In this document: in pieces, positions 45,721 through 54,688 of the stretch | Layout of the letters: each line of letters opens with the position of its first letter | Position numbering within the stretch: the stretch's first letter is position 1 | Assembly (NCBI RefSeq): GCF_003287895.1 | Contig: NZ_CP030280.1 | Location: 3,041,501-3,105,500 of the forward strand | Length of the DNA: 64,000 nt | Source of the DNA: Blautia argi | GTDB taxonomy: Bacteria > Bacillota > Clostridia > Lachnospirales > Lachnospiraceae | Reading direction: 5' to 3' | Position numbers and translations under genes: made by a program | The notes under the pieces: generated by a model | What the model was told of the DNA's origin: nothing | Databases searched by the model: none | What the model saw: only the letters and a program-made list of their open reading frames with translations

Positions 45721-46737
45721 TTATTCTGCAATTTTCTCATATCCTTCCGGAATAGTAAGTCCAAGTTCCTCACAGATAGCCGAATTGTACATTTTCGTTA
45801 CTTCCGGTGCTGTTGCGATTTCCATTGCAGACACATCTGCGCCTTCTGCCAGGATTTCATAAGCCATTTCGCCTGCTTTGTATCCAATATCATAATAGCT
45901 GATGGACAGGGTTGCCACACCGCAGCCTGCACAGATGCCCTGTTCTCCTGCAATGACCGGAACCTTAGCCGGAAGACACACATTATTGATAATCTCTGTA
46001 TTATTTGCCATGGTATTATCTGTAGGAACATAAAGGGCATCACATTCACCTACTGCATTTGTCACAACAGACTGAATTTCGTTGGAGTCTGCTGCCGTAT
46101 ATTCTTTATAGGCAATGCCGTCTTTTTCCAGTTCTTCTGCAAAAAGCTTTGCCTGATATTCAGAGTTCACTTCTGCGGAACAGTACAGAATTCCTACCTG
46201 TTTTACGTCCGGCACTAACTCCAGAAGCATATCCTCCTGCTTGTCAATGGGTGCCAAATCACTGGTTCCTGAAATATTTACACCGGTAACTCCTGTCCAG
46301 TCTGCCGGGTCAATGCCAAGGGCTGATGCATAATCCGTAATAGAAGTTCCCAGAATCGGAATTTCTGAGGTTGCCTGCGCTGCTGTCTGCAGAGGCAGTG
46401 TGGCGTTTGCCAGTATCAGATCCACGTCAGAAGACACAAAATTATTGACAATGGTGCTGCACATCGCCTGCTCACCCTGGGCATTCTGCTTGTCAAACTC
46501 CACCTTATCTTCTCCGAATTTTTCCTTACATGCCTCTTCAAATCCCTTTGTTGCCTGGTCTAAAGCATCATGCTCCAATTGCTGACAGATGCCGATTTTA
46601 TAAATATCCCCGCCGCTTTCTTTACCGGCTTCTGCTTTTGCACTGCTCTCTCCTGAGCCTGAATCCCCTCCGCAGGCTGCCATAGAGATTCCCATTGCCG
46701 CTGTCATGATAAGGGCTAATAATTTCTTTAACTTCAT
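45721..46737 (-). CDS. ABC transporter substrate-binding lipoprotein (TrpX/COG2984)
   Basis: Lipoprotein of 338 residues. Signal peptide MKLKKLLALIMTAAMG and lipobox MAAC (Cys22). The periplasmic-binding fold of the DUF534/TrpX family follows: YKIGICQQLEHDALDQATKG, VDLILANATLPLQTAAQAT, IPILGTSITDYASALG, VGILYCSAEVNSEYQAKL, DALYVPTDNTMANN. It is first in the operon with a strong promoter. Family ligands include tryptophan or other aromatic compounds; not determined here. Confidence 0.9.
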   Translation of the reverse strand: MKLKKLLALIMTAAMGISMAACGGDSGSGESSAKAEAGKESGGDIYKIGICQQLEHDALDQATKGFEEACKEKFGEDKVEFDKQNAQGEQAMCSTIVNNFVSSDVDLILANATLPLQTAAQATSEIPILGTSITDYASALGIDPADWTGVTGVNISGTSDLAPIDKQEDMLLELVPDVKQVGILYCSAEVNSEYQAKLFAEELEKDGIAYKEYTAADSNEIQSVVTNAVGECDALYVPTDNTMANNTEIINNVCLPAKVPVIAGEQGICAGCGVATLSISYYDIGYKAGEMAYEILAEGADVSAMEIATAPEVTKMYNSAICEELGLTIPEGYEKIAE

Positions 46738-46816
46738 TTTCTTTTCCTCCCTGTCACCCTATTGCTTTATCAAATAAAACCGTTACGCTTCAACGTGACA
46801 AAGCTATAATGACGTT

Positions 46817-46845
46817 ATTATACACCCTACCGGAACATACGTCAA
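46817..46845 (-). promoter_or_regulatory. promoter of TrpXYZ-like operon
   Basis: TTGACG (46840-46845) and TATAAT (46817-46822) with a 17-bp spacer on the minus strand. The -35 overlaps the stop codon of spmA. Confidence 0.75.
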
Positions 46846-47456
46846 TGGATTCTTTTCTCCATTCCCTTACAAAACACCACTGCCACCGCTGTGCTCACCA
46901 GGGTTGCCACAATGGCAGGTCCTACAATCGCCGTGGGATTCACACTTCCGTATTGGCTTCTGTATGCAATAATATTCACAGGTATCAGTTGCAGAGAGGA
47001 AATATTCAAAATCAAAAACGTACACATCTCATTGCTGGCAATGCCTTTCTCCCGCACAGTTCCCAAAGCCTTGCCCTGTCTTCTCTCCTCTTCCAGATTT
47101 CCAAGCTCTTCCATAGCTTTCAGACCAAAGGGGGTTGCCGCCCACCCAAGTCCCAGAAAATTGGCTATCATATTAGCAGAAATAAATTCCATAGCTCTGT
47201 GTTCTTTGGGAATCCAGGGAAATAAAAACCGCAGAAGGGGCTGCATACCTTTCGTCATTCTGTCCACCAGTCCCGAAGACCTGGCAATCTGCATCACCCC
47301 CACCCACATAGCCACAATTCCTGCCATAGTAATACAAAGGGACACTGCTTCCTTTGCTGAGGAAAGAGCAGCGTCCGTCACTTCATTCATATTTCCTGTA
47401 AGCGCACCGTACAAAATTCCTGTAAGAAGCATTCCTGCCCAAAGTATATCCAGCAT
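46842..47456 (-). CDS. spmA: spore maturation protein A (nucleoside-recognition/Gate domain)
   Basis: Membrane protein of 204 residues from ATG 47456 (SD GGGAG, 5 bp); an in-frame TTG at 47468 is less likely. Motifs LCITMAGIVAMWVGVMQIAR, LFPWIPKEHRAMEFISANM, NFLGLGWAATPFGLKAMEEL and NEMCTFLILNISSLQLIP mark the SpmA half of the SpmA/SpmB pair, which is involved in spore core dehydration. No spmB follows; the next gene is the TrpX-like lipoprotein. Supports a spore-forming host. Confidence 0.9.
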   Translation of the reverse strand: MLDILWAGMLLTGILYGALTGNMNEVTDAALSSAKEAVSLCITMAGIVAMWVGVMQIARSSGLVDRMTKGMQPLLRFLFPWIPKEHRAMEFISANMIANFLGLGWAATPFGLKAMEELGNLEEERRQGKALGTVREKGIASNEMCTFLILNISSLQLIPVNIIAYRSQYGSVNPTAIVGPAIVATLVSTAVAVVFCKGMEKRIH

Positions 47457-47506
47457 AAAATCTCCCAAAATTGCTTTTGTACCAGCTTATGAAAATATTC
47501 CGTATT

Positions 47507-48878
47507 CTATTCGTCCTTTGAAGAAGAATCTTTCTCCTTTTTCTTATCGCTCTTACTTTTCTTTGTGTCCTTTTCCGCCTTTTTCTCAGCAGTATTCACA
47601 GCCTGGCCTTCTGTTATATTTTCCTCCGCAGCTTTGGTATCTGTTGTCTGCTTTTCCTGTATTCCTGCTTTTCCTACACCCATTCCAGTCACATCAAGGT
47701 CGGTTCCCACAGCCTGGCTGTATTCTTTAATCCTTGCAAAAATTGCCTCTCCTTCTGCTCCCTCCATCGGGGTGGGCTGATAATTGTTATAGCCCTCTGC
47801 ATATGCGGAAGAAATCTTACATGGGATAATATTTGTCACATTATCCTTCTGCAATTCTCCGTCCTCAATGGTAAAGGTCTGCTGAAAAATCATGGTGTCC
47901 ATGTCCGAGGGTGCGGAATTCCCCCCAAAACAAAAATTCCCAAGACTGTATACAATGTTTTTCCCTTTATACTCTTCAATTCCCTGCAAAACATGAGGGT
48001 GATGTCCCAGCACCAAATCTGCACCATTGTCAATAGCAGAATGTGCCAGTGCCACCTGAGTTTCATTGGGAATATTCTCCCGCTCTTCTCCCCAGTGGAA
48101 AGTGGCAATAATCACCTTTGCCCCCTGCTCCTTCAAGCTGGCAATGTTATCCTTCATCTCCTGCTCACAGCCCATGTGATCCCGCAGTTCATAAGTTCCC
48201 ACAAGCCCTACTTTAGTGCCTTTGATTTCTACAAGGGCAGTTCTGTCATTTCCAAAGGAAAGAACTCCTTCTGCGTCCAGCGCTGCTATGGTGTCTGTAT
48301 AGCTTTTTTCTCCATAATCATAAGTATGATTATTTGCCAGATTTACAGCTTCCACATCGCCCTCTGTCAAAATCTTCGCATATTCGGGATCTGCTTTAAA
48401 GGCATATAGCTTGTCTGCCCTTGTTTCCTCTTGTGTCAGAGTCCCCTCCATATTGACAATAGTCAAATCGTCTGCCTCAAAGACAGGTTTTACATTTCTG
48501 AAAAAATAAGAGGGATCCTGCACAGCATCGTATTTTCCGGTAAAACCGCTTTCATAATCAAAGCTTTCATCTGTACCAAGAGTGCAATCCCCTGCCGCAC
48601 TAATGGTAATTACTGCGTCCTGAGCTTTTTTTGCTGCCTCTGCTTTTTTAGCCTTTTCTTCCGCCTTTTTTTCTGCCTCAATCTTTTTCTGTTCTTCCTT
48701 TGCTTCTTTTGCAGCTTTCCTTCCTCCTGCCACAGCCGTTGTTACCAGCAAAACTGCCAGAACTCCTGTAACTGTCCCCAGAATAATCCTCTGCTTTAAG
48801 ACTTCTTTTTCTTCGTTGTTCCTGCTTAAGCTTTCGTTCTCTTAACCGTCTTTCGTATTCTTTATCTCTTCCACTCAT
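47507..48878 (-). CDS. CapA family metallophosphatase-like membrane-anchored protein, +1 frameshift near N terminus
   Basis: Poly-gamma-glutamate-synthesis CapA-type protein with a calcineurin-like fold. The catalytic block reads ISAAGDCTLGTD, IVNMEGTLT, VNLANNHTYDYG, TFHWGEERENIP and DLVLGHHPHVLQGIE. The straight reading from 48751 lacks the cytoplasmic start. From ATG 48878 the segment YERRLRERKLKQEQRRKRSL is in another frame. Removing one base from the run at 48795-48797 joins it to KQRIILGTVTGVLAVLLVTT, a single TM helix. A Lys/Ala/Glu-rich coiled stalk follows TM, and the C terminus (about 400-455) is a low-complexity Lys/Ser/Glu tail. Its exact substrate is unknown. Confidence 0.82.
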
Positions 48879-48905
48879 ATGCCTCTTCCTCTTTTGTTGC
48901 TTTTA

Positions 48906-49748
48906 TCAGTCCTTTAAAAGCGCCTGATAAACCTCACGCTTACTGATCCCTCTGTCTTTTCCCACTTTTTTCATGGCTTCTTTTTTCTCAATTCCCTGAT
49001 TCAGATAAAATTCCATATGCTCCTCTAAAGACATATCTTCCCATCTGCGCCGTTCCTCTTCTTCCAGCTCCTGCCTTTTCCTACCCTCAAGCACCAGTAC
49101 GCATTCTCCCTTTGGCGTATGTTCCCTGTACCAGCAGACTGCGTCTGCAAGCGTACCGCGAAATATATTTTCATGCTTTTTTGTCAGTTCTCTACACACA
49201 GAAATTTTTCTATCTCCCAGGTTTTCCCACAATTCCTCCAAAGTCTTTATCAGTCTGTGGGGCGCTTCGTAGAGAATCGCGGTTCTGGTTTCTGTCTTCA
49301 GAGAATCCAGAATACCGGCTCTTTCCTTCTTATCCGAAGGCAGAAATGCCTCAAAGGCAAACCGTCTGGTGGGCAGTCCTGAGAGGGTAAGCGCTGTGAT
49401 ACACGCCGCCGCCCCAGGCAGGGACGTAACTTCAATCCCCTCCTCATAGCACATGGAAACCAGTTCTTCCCCCGGATCTGAGATTCCCGGCGTTCCGGCG
49501 TCTGTAATCAGAGCAATGTTCAATCCCTCTTGCAGTTTGCGGATTAAATACCGCCCCTTGTCAAATTTATTGTATTCATGATAGCTTGTCATAGGGGTTT
49601 TGATTTCAAAATGATTCAAAAGCTTAATACTGTTTCTCGTATCCTCTGCTGCAATTAAATCCACTTCCTTCAGTGTCCGAAGCACCCGATAGGTAATGTC
49701 CTCCAGATTGCCGATGGGGGTTGCACACAGATATAGTTTTCCGCTCAT
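48906..49748 (-). CDS. rsmI: 16S rRNA (cytidine1402-2'-O)-methyltransferase
   Basis: SAM-dependent 2'-O-methylation of C1402 in the ribosomal decoding centre. 280 residues of the tetrapyrrole-methylase fold: LCATPIGNLEDITYRVLRTL, AAEDTRNSIKLLNHF, ITDAGTPGISDPGE, SLPGAAACITALTLSGLPT, LYEAPHRLIKTLEEL, then the C-terminal wing. It overlaps the upstream tRNA methyltransferase gene by 4 bp, the conserved yabB-yabC arrangement. Confidence 0.95.
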   Translation of the reverse strand: MSGKLYLCATPIGNLEDITYRVLRTLKEVDLIAAEDTRNSIKLLNHFEIKTPMTSYHEYNKFDKGRYLIRKLQEGLNIALITDAGTPGISDPGEELVSMCYEEGIEVTSLPGAAACITALTLSGLPTRRFAFEAFLPSDKKERAGILDSLKTETRTAILYEAPHRLIKTLEELWENLGDRKISVCRELTKKHENIFRGTLADAVCWYREHTPKGECVLVLEGRKRQELEEEERRRWEDMSLEEHMEFYLNQGIEKKEAMKKVGKDRGISKREVYQALLKD

Positions 49749-50497
49749 TTCTTTTTCTCCTGTCCGTAAATATCCAATACCTCACGGGTATAAACTCCCG
49801 GTTTCTCATATACAATCAATGGTTTTTCCACTGTAATTCTGGATTTTCCGCCTCTCATGCCCTCTATTAGCACCAGATTCGGTTCTTTATCCACATAAGG
49901 GTGTACCAAACGCATGCGCTTGGGTTCTATGCCGTATTTCACCATCACAGACAGAATCTCTGCCAGTCGGAAGGGTCTGTGCACCATGTAAAATCTGCCC
50001 CTTGGCTTTAATACTTTTGCAGCCTGACTGATAATATCCTCCAGACTGCACAGGGTTTCATGTCTGGCAATGATTTTTGCCCTGTTTTCCCCTGTCAGCC
50101 CGTGGTTTCCCACCATGTACGGCGGATTGGTTGTCACCACATCAAAAAAAGACCCTCCGTAAATAGACGCGGCCTCCTTAATATCTCCTGTTGTAATGGT
50201 AATGTCTTTCTCTAAATGATTGTACTGTACGCTTCTTCTCGCCACATCTGCGCTTTCTTCCTGTATTTCCAGACCGGTAAAATGCCCTTTGGGATACCTT
50301 GCCTTTAATAAAACAGGGACGATTCCTGTACCCGTCCCCATATCCAGTACTTTCTCCCCTGGTTTTACATTGGCAAACCAGGAGAGTAGCACTGCGTCTA
50401 TTCCAAAGCAGAACTGCTTCGGATTTTGTATCAGCTTATACCCGTTTTGCAGGTCGTCCAGTCTTTCATGTTCCAGAAGCAGACTCTTCTCTTCCAT
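49745..50497 (-). CDS. tRNA1(Val) (adenine37-N6)-methyltransferase-like
   Basis: SAM-dependent DNA/RNA N6-adenine methyltransferase fold, 250 residues. Motif I VLDMGTGTGIVPVLL near residue 45, TGLEIQEES for SAM ribose, and the catalytic NPPY in VVTTNPPYM (about 125). RMRLVHPYVDKEPNLVLIEG is typical of the YabB/TrmN6 family. It sits between ricT and rsmI as in other Firmicutes. Confidence 0.9.
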   Translation of the reverse strand: MEEKSLLLEHERLDDLQNGYKLIQNPKQFCFGIDAVLLSWFANVKPGEKVLDMGTGTGIVPVLLKARYPKGHFTGLEIQEESADVARRSVQYNHLEKDITITTGDIKEAASIYGGSFFDVVTTNPPYMVGNHGLTGENRAKIIARHETLCSLEDIISQAAKVLKPRGRFYMVHRPFRLAEILSVMVKYGIEPKRMRLVHPYVDKEPNLVLIEGMRGGKSRITVEKPLIVYEKPGVYTREVLDIYGQEKKK

Positions 50498-50518
50498 GAA
50501 ATTTCCTCTCTGTCTTTC

Positions 50519-51404
50519 TTATTTATCTCTTTCTAATTCTTTCAATGCTTTCATTTCTTCTTCAGAAAGCCGGATTTTTCTCTCTTTTCTGTCTTGCTTT
50601 AAATTTCAGTTCAGAAGCCGGATATTCCCGGATTTCCTTCTCATCTTCTACATCCACAATCACTTTTACCAACTGTCTTAAGACATTGACGCTCTGTACT
50701 TCACCCTTTAGGCCGTCAGAAGTCGTCACTCGGTCCCCTGTATTGGGCAACTTTTTATTCAGCTCCTCGTAGGTTTCTTCCTCATTCTTCAGACAGCACA
50801 TCAGGCGTCCGCACACACCGGAAATCTTGGTTGGATTTAAGGATAAATTCTGTTCCTTTGCCATTTTAATGGACACTGGTACAAACTCAGAAAGATAAGT
50901 ATGGCAACAAAGAGGTCTGCCGCAGATACCGATTCCTCCTAAAATCTTTGTTTCATCCCTCACGCCAATCTGACGCAACTCAATTCTGGTTTTGAATATA
51001 GCCGCCAGATCCTTTACCAGCTCACGGAAATCAATTCTTCCGTCCGCAGTAAAATAAAACAGAATTTTGTTGTTGTCAAAGGTGTATTCCACATCAATCA
51101 GCTTCATATTTAAGCTGTGTTCCCTGATTTTTTTCAGACAGATGCGAAATGCCTCTTTTTCCTTTTTCCGATTGGTTTCTTCTTTTTTATCGTCCTGGGT
51201 ATTGGCAATGCGGATAACCTCCTTTAAAGGTTGCACCACCTTCTCGTCCTCCACATCACGGGGCGCCAGCACAACACTGCCATATTCCACACCCCTTGCC
51301 GTTTCTACGATAACGTGATCTCCGGCCTTGATGTCCAGATTCTTGGGGGAAAAATAATAAATTTTACCCACGTTGCGGAATCTTACTCCAATTACTCTTG
51401 TCAT
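50519..51404 (-). CDS. ricT: PSP1/RicT protein (YaaT), C-terminal +1 frameshift
   Basis: Partner in the Ric/Y complex that stimulates RNase Y-dependent mRNA maturation and, in Bacillus, sporulation and competence. The PSP1 domain reads GVRFRNVGKIYYFSP, and the Cys motifs that hold iron-sulfur ligands are GICGRPLCCHTYL and GVCGRLMCCLKNEEE. The straight reading stops at 50562 after EKNPAF. Removing one A from the A5 run (plus T5, 50575-50579) gives EKIRLSEEEMKALKELERDK with a stop at 50519, a typical charged C terminus that ends just before the next gene's SD. It is flanked by holB and the methyltransferase, the usual order. Confidence 0.88.
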
Positions 51405-51406
51405 GA

Positions 51407-52396
51407 TTAGTTCTCCCTGATTGTAAGGAACAGAAGTTCCATAGTTAAGTCAAAATTCACGTTTGCCTGCAGACGCTGCTTTGCTGTTTCAATGGCCTTG
51501 ATAATGGTTTCCAGCCCCTCATAGGAGCTGACGTCTGCCCGCCTTTTTATATCATTGTATTCCTGCTTGAAAACCAGACCGTCCATCTGCCTGGTAGCTT
51601 TAAACATCAGCACATCTCTGAACCATACCAGGAACAAATCCAGATATTCATAAACCGTATGTTTCTGCTCAGACAGCAGCTTTATGGCGTCTACCATTTC
51701 ATAGACTTCCATATCCCTGCCCTTTTTCAGAATTCGAAAGGCTGCGTCCATCATCTCTGTAAAGTCCTCAGCCGTTGCAATCTGCTTTGCTTTTCCTACA
51801 TTTCCCTGGGCAAAAGCCACGCTGACCTCTGCCTGATAATCTGGCACATGAAGCTCTTCCATAAGATATTTCTTAATCACCTCGTCCCGGACTGGTTTGA
51901 AATTCAGAGTCACACATCTGGACGCAATGGTTGGAAGAAGCGCAGCCGCATTATTTACCAGCAATATAATCACTGCATAAGCCGGAGGCTCTTCAATGGT
52001 TTTTAAAAGAGCGTTCTGTGCCTGCACTGTCATTTTCTCTGCCTCATCTACAATATAGATTTTATAAGGCCCTGTATAAGGCTTAATATCCACATCTGCA
52101 ATCAGCTGCTCTCTGATATCCTCAATCCCAATAGAATTGGGCTTCTCATGTGTTACATAAATAATGTCCGGCTGGTTCCGGTTCATCGCTTTTTTACAGG
52201 AACTGCACTGCAGACATGGCTCTTTTCCATGTTTCTCACACTGCAAGGTCATGGCAAACAATTTTGCCAGCAGCTTTTTACCGCTTCCCTTCTCTCCTGC
52301 AAAAATATAGGAATGGGAAACCTTATCCATGGCCGCTGCATTCTGCAAATGTTTAATTACTTCCTCGTGTCCCAATACTTTCTCTATCTCCTGCAT
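51407..52396 (-). CDS. holB: DNA polymerase III delta' subunit
   Basis: Clamp-loader subunit, 329 residues. P-loop GEKGSGKKLLAK (about 34-45), zinc-binding Cys cluster CEKHGKEPCLQCSSC, DEAEKMTVQAQNALLKTIEE (Walker B-like and sensor region), and SRCVTLNFKP sensor 1. The helical collar domain makes up the C-terminal third. It lies 2 bp upstream of ricT, as in yaaS-T-type operons. Confidence 0.92.
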   Translation of the reverse strand: MQEIEKVLGHEEVIKHLQNAAAMDKVSHSYIFAGEKGSGKKLLAKLFAMTLQCEKHGKEPCLQCSSCKKAMNRNQPDIIYVTHEKPNSIGIEDIREQLIADVDIKPYTGPYKIYIVDEAEKMTVQAQNALLKTIEEPPAYAVIILLVNNAAALLPTIASRCVTLNFKPVRDEVIKKYLMEELHVPDYQAEVSVAFAQGNVGKAKQIATAEDFTEMMDAAFRILKKGRDMEVYEMVDAIKLLSEQKHTVYEYLDLFLVWFRDVLMFKATRQMDGLVFKQEYNDIKRRADVSSYEGLETIIKAIETAKQRLQANVNFDLTMELLFLTIREN

Positions 52397-52473
52397 TGCA
52401 ATTCACCTCAATTCCCACAGCCCCAAAGGGCTTCTTATCTTTGTTATAGCACATTATAGCATATATTTTCCGT

Positions 52474-53061
52474 CTACTGCAACTTTTGTATCCTGTTTTT
52501 AATTTCTTTTATACAATTCTCCAGCTCTGTATTGAAAAACCTTTCCCTGATGTCTGCCGCCCGCAGTTTTTCCTCGCTGAAATCCTCTGCATCAGCCAGA
52601 AAACGTCGGCACATTTCCTCGTATTTCGGCACTTTTTGCTGTTCCTCTCTGCGAATGGCACGTTTCAGACGTTCTCCGTCTTCCACCTCCACATACACAG
52701 GCACCACTTTGTCCTCTCCATAATATTCCCTCATACCCTGATAAGATTCCAGAGTTCCAATACCAAGATAGCTGTTTTTCTTAAGCTCCAACGTTCCGTC
52801 ATCTGCGGTAAAATAGGTCCAGGGGCCATACACGGTCTGGTAGGTACGAGCCTCTATCACCTTTCCCATTGCCTGCAGCTTTTCATAGAAATCCCTGTCT
52901 GTAAAGTGATATTCCTTTCCCTCCGTTTCCCCTTCCCTCATAGGTCTGGTGGTATATAATACAATTCTGGAAAGTCCCAGCTCGCTGTCCTGCAGCAAAC
53001 GGCTGTAAATCGTGTCCTTTCCTGAAGAACTTTTTCCCATAATATAAAAAATCTTACCCAT
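52474..53061 (-). CDS. guanylate kinase-like P-loop protein
   Basis: Nucleoside monophosphate kinase fold, 195 residues. P-loop IMGKSSSGKDTIYSRLL, TTRPMREGETEGKEYHF (GMP-binding block), and VIEARTYQTVYGPWTYFT. It is probably a Gmk paralogue specific to this conserved clostridial cluster rather than the main guanylate kinase; the substrate is inferred. Its start overlaps the decarboxylase end by 8 bp. Confidence 0.85.
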   Translation of the reverse strand: MGKIFYIMGKSSSGKDTIYSRLLQDSELGLSRIVLYTTRPMREGETEGKEYHFTDRDFYEKLQAMGKVIEARTYQTVYGPWTYFTADDGTLELKKNSYLGIGTLESYQGMREYYGEDKVVPVYVEVEDGERLKRAIRREEQQKVPKYEEMCRRFLADAEDFSEEKLRAADIRERFFNTELENCIKEIKNRIQKLQ

Positions 53062-54523
53062 TTGTTTTCTCCTCTTTTTTCAAAACTCTGATAAATTTCT
53101 GACTGTAATCCTTCATTCCCTGCAAAAGAAGCCCCTGCTGCTTTAATTTCTCTGCATGGTTTAAAAATTCACTGTCAATTTTTTCTCCCGGTACCAGAAG
53201 GGGGATTCCCGGCGGATACAGATATGCATACTCTGCAGAAATCCTGCCCTGACTTTTTTCCAGCAGAATGCTTTCACAGGAACTTTCCATGGCTTTCCAG
53301 ATAGGAAGCGCCTGTTCCCTACAGGTCTGACTGCTACTTTCTATAAAGCACAGTTCTCTTGCAGCGCTCCCCTCCCTGCCTGACCGCCTCTTTGCCAGTT
53401 CCCGGTCAATTTCCAGAAGCGCTTCTGTCAATCTCCGAAATCCTTCCCTGCTGTCCATCACACTGGTAAGCGCCAGTACATACTGCTCTGCCTCCATTTC
53501 CATTTCCAGATGATATCTCTCGCGCAGTATCCGGTGAAGCTGGCAGCCGCTTAAATCTGCCCATGCTGTGGAAATCACAATTTTAGAATCATCAAAATCA
53601 AAAATGTCCTCCTGATTTTTCAGCTCTTTTCCAATTAACCGCAGTACCCTGAGGTCTTCCAGAGATTTTCGGCACTGCTGCAGATTCTGCCAAAATTTCC
53701 GAAATGCTGTTTCTCCCTGCTCCTTTATATATCGAAGACAAAAAGAAATCCCGCCCATAAGTACATAAGAAGGGCTGCTGGTTTCGTAAATATCCAGAAA
53801 CTCCTCCAGCTTCTCTTCTGATACTCTGTTTCCCTTTTTGTGAAGCAGAGCTGTCTGGGTCATAGCCGGGAGTGTCTTATGTAAGCTGTGAATCACCACA
53901 TCTGCCCCCAGGTCTAATGCTGATGTAGGAAATCCCTTATAAAAAGGGAAGTGAGCGCCATGAGCCTCATCTACCAGCAAAGGAATTCCGCGACTGTGAA
54001 CAAGCTCTGCAATTTTCCTGATATCAGATACCACACCATCATAGCTGGGAGAGGTTAAAATCACAGCTTCTGTATCCGGATTTTCCTGCAGGGCTTTTTT
54101 CACATCTATGGACGAGATTCCTCCGTTCAATCCACAAAAAGGCTCATACGATGGGTATAAATATACAGTTTCCAATCCCCGCAGATATGCTGCATGATAA
54201 ACCGCTTTGTGGCAGTTTCGCGCCATAATCAGTTTACCTCCCCGGGAAGTACAGGCCGAAACAGCCGCCAGAATCCCTCCAGTGCTTCCATTAATTAAAA
54301 ACCAGGATTTCTCTGTATGATACAGGCTTGCCGCCATGTCCTGATTTTCTTTTAAAATGCCTTCTGCATGATGCAGATTGTCAAAGTCTGTAATTTCTGT
54401 GATATCTACAGCATAGGGATTGCATAGATATTCATTTTGTACCTGCCGCTTATGTCCCGGCATATGGAAGGGATAAAAATCACTGCGGCTGTATTGGTAC
54501 AGGGCTTTATCAAGATCGTTCAT
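53054..54523 (-). CDS. Orn/Lys/Arg decarboxylase family PLP enzyme
   Basis: PLP-dependent decarboxylase of 489 residues, the short Firmicute (YaaO/SpeA-like) form. FHMPGHKRQ near residue 20, STGGILAAVSACTSRGGKL, VILTSPSYDGVVSDI, LLVDEAHGAHFPFYKGFP, and PLP Lys in VIHSLHKTLPAMTQTA. The C-terminal domain includes AYLYPPGIPLLVPGE. It makes a polyamine or cadaverine precursor; which amino acid is used cannot be read. First gene of the gmk-holB-ricT cluster. Confidence 0.92.
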   Translation of the reverse strand: MNDLDKALYQYSRSDFYPFHMPGHKRQVQNEYLCNPYAVDITEITDFDNLHHAEGILKENQDMAASLYHTEKSWFLINGSTGGILAAVSACTSRGGKLIMARNCHKAVYHAAYLRGLETVYLYPSYEPFCGLNGGISSIDVKKALQENPDTEAVILTSPSYDGVVSDIRKIAELVHSRGIPLLVDEAHGAHFPFYKGFPTSALDLGADVVIHSLHKTLPAMTQTALLHKKGNRVSEEKLEEFLDIYETSSPSYVLMGGISFCLRYIKEQGETAFRKFWQNLQQCRKSLEDLRVLRLIGKELKNQEDIFDFDDSKIVISTAWADLSGCQLHRILRERYHLEMEMEAEQYVLALTSVMDSREGFRRLTEALLEIDRELAKRRSGREGSAARELCFIESSSQTCREQALPIWKAMESSCESILLEKSQGRISAEYAYLYPPGIPLLVPGEKIDSEFLNHAEKLKQQGLLLQGMKDYSQKFIRVLKKEEKTNG

Positions 54524-54602
54524 ATGAAAATCTCCTGTCTGCTATTACAAAATAATGTTCCATAAGTTTAACATTTTAAAAATACTATAGCAATAGAAAG
54601 CA

Positions 54603-54671
54603 GAAAAAAGCTACCGCATAAGGGCAGCTGTCAGGAAACTTCCCAACTGCTCTCTTATGCGGCAGCTTTCA
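54603..54671 (-). terminator. terminator of the second sugar ABC operon
   Basis: On the minus strand AAAGCTGCCGCATAAG pairs with CTTATGCGGTAGCTTT around a loop that itself contains GCAGTTG/CAGCTGC, followed by a T-run. It separates the importer operon from the decarboxylase cluster. Confidence 0.8.
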
Positions 54672-54688
54672 ACATACTTCTTTAATTT

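Noticed and set aside
46738..46845. T-box or trp leader before the TrpX-like operon
   Set aside because: The leader is short, lacks the T-box core and any terminator; only a plain promoter is visible.
4654..50579. Phase variation or programmed slippage at the frameshift runs
   Set aside because: Runs of only 3-5 A/T are too short for efficient slippage, and the affected genes include housekeeping members.
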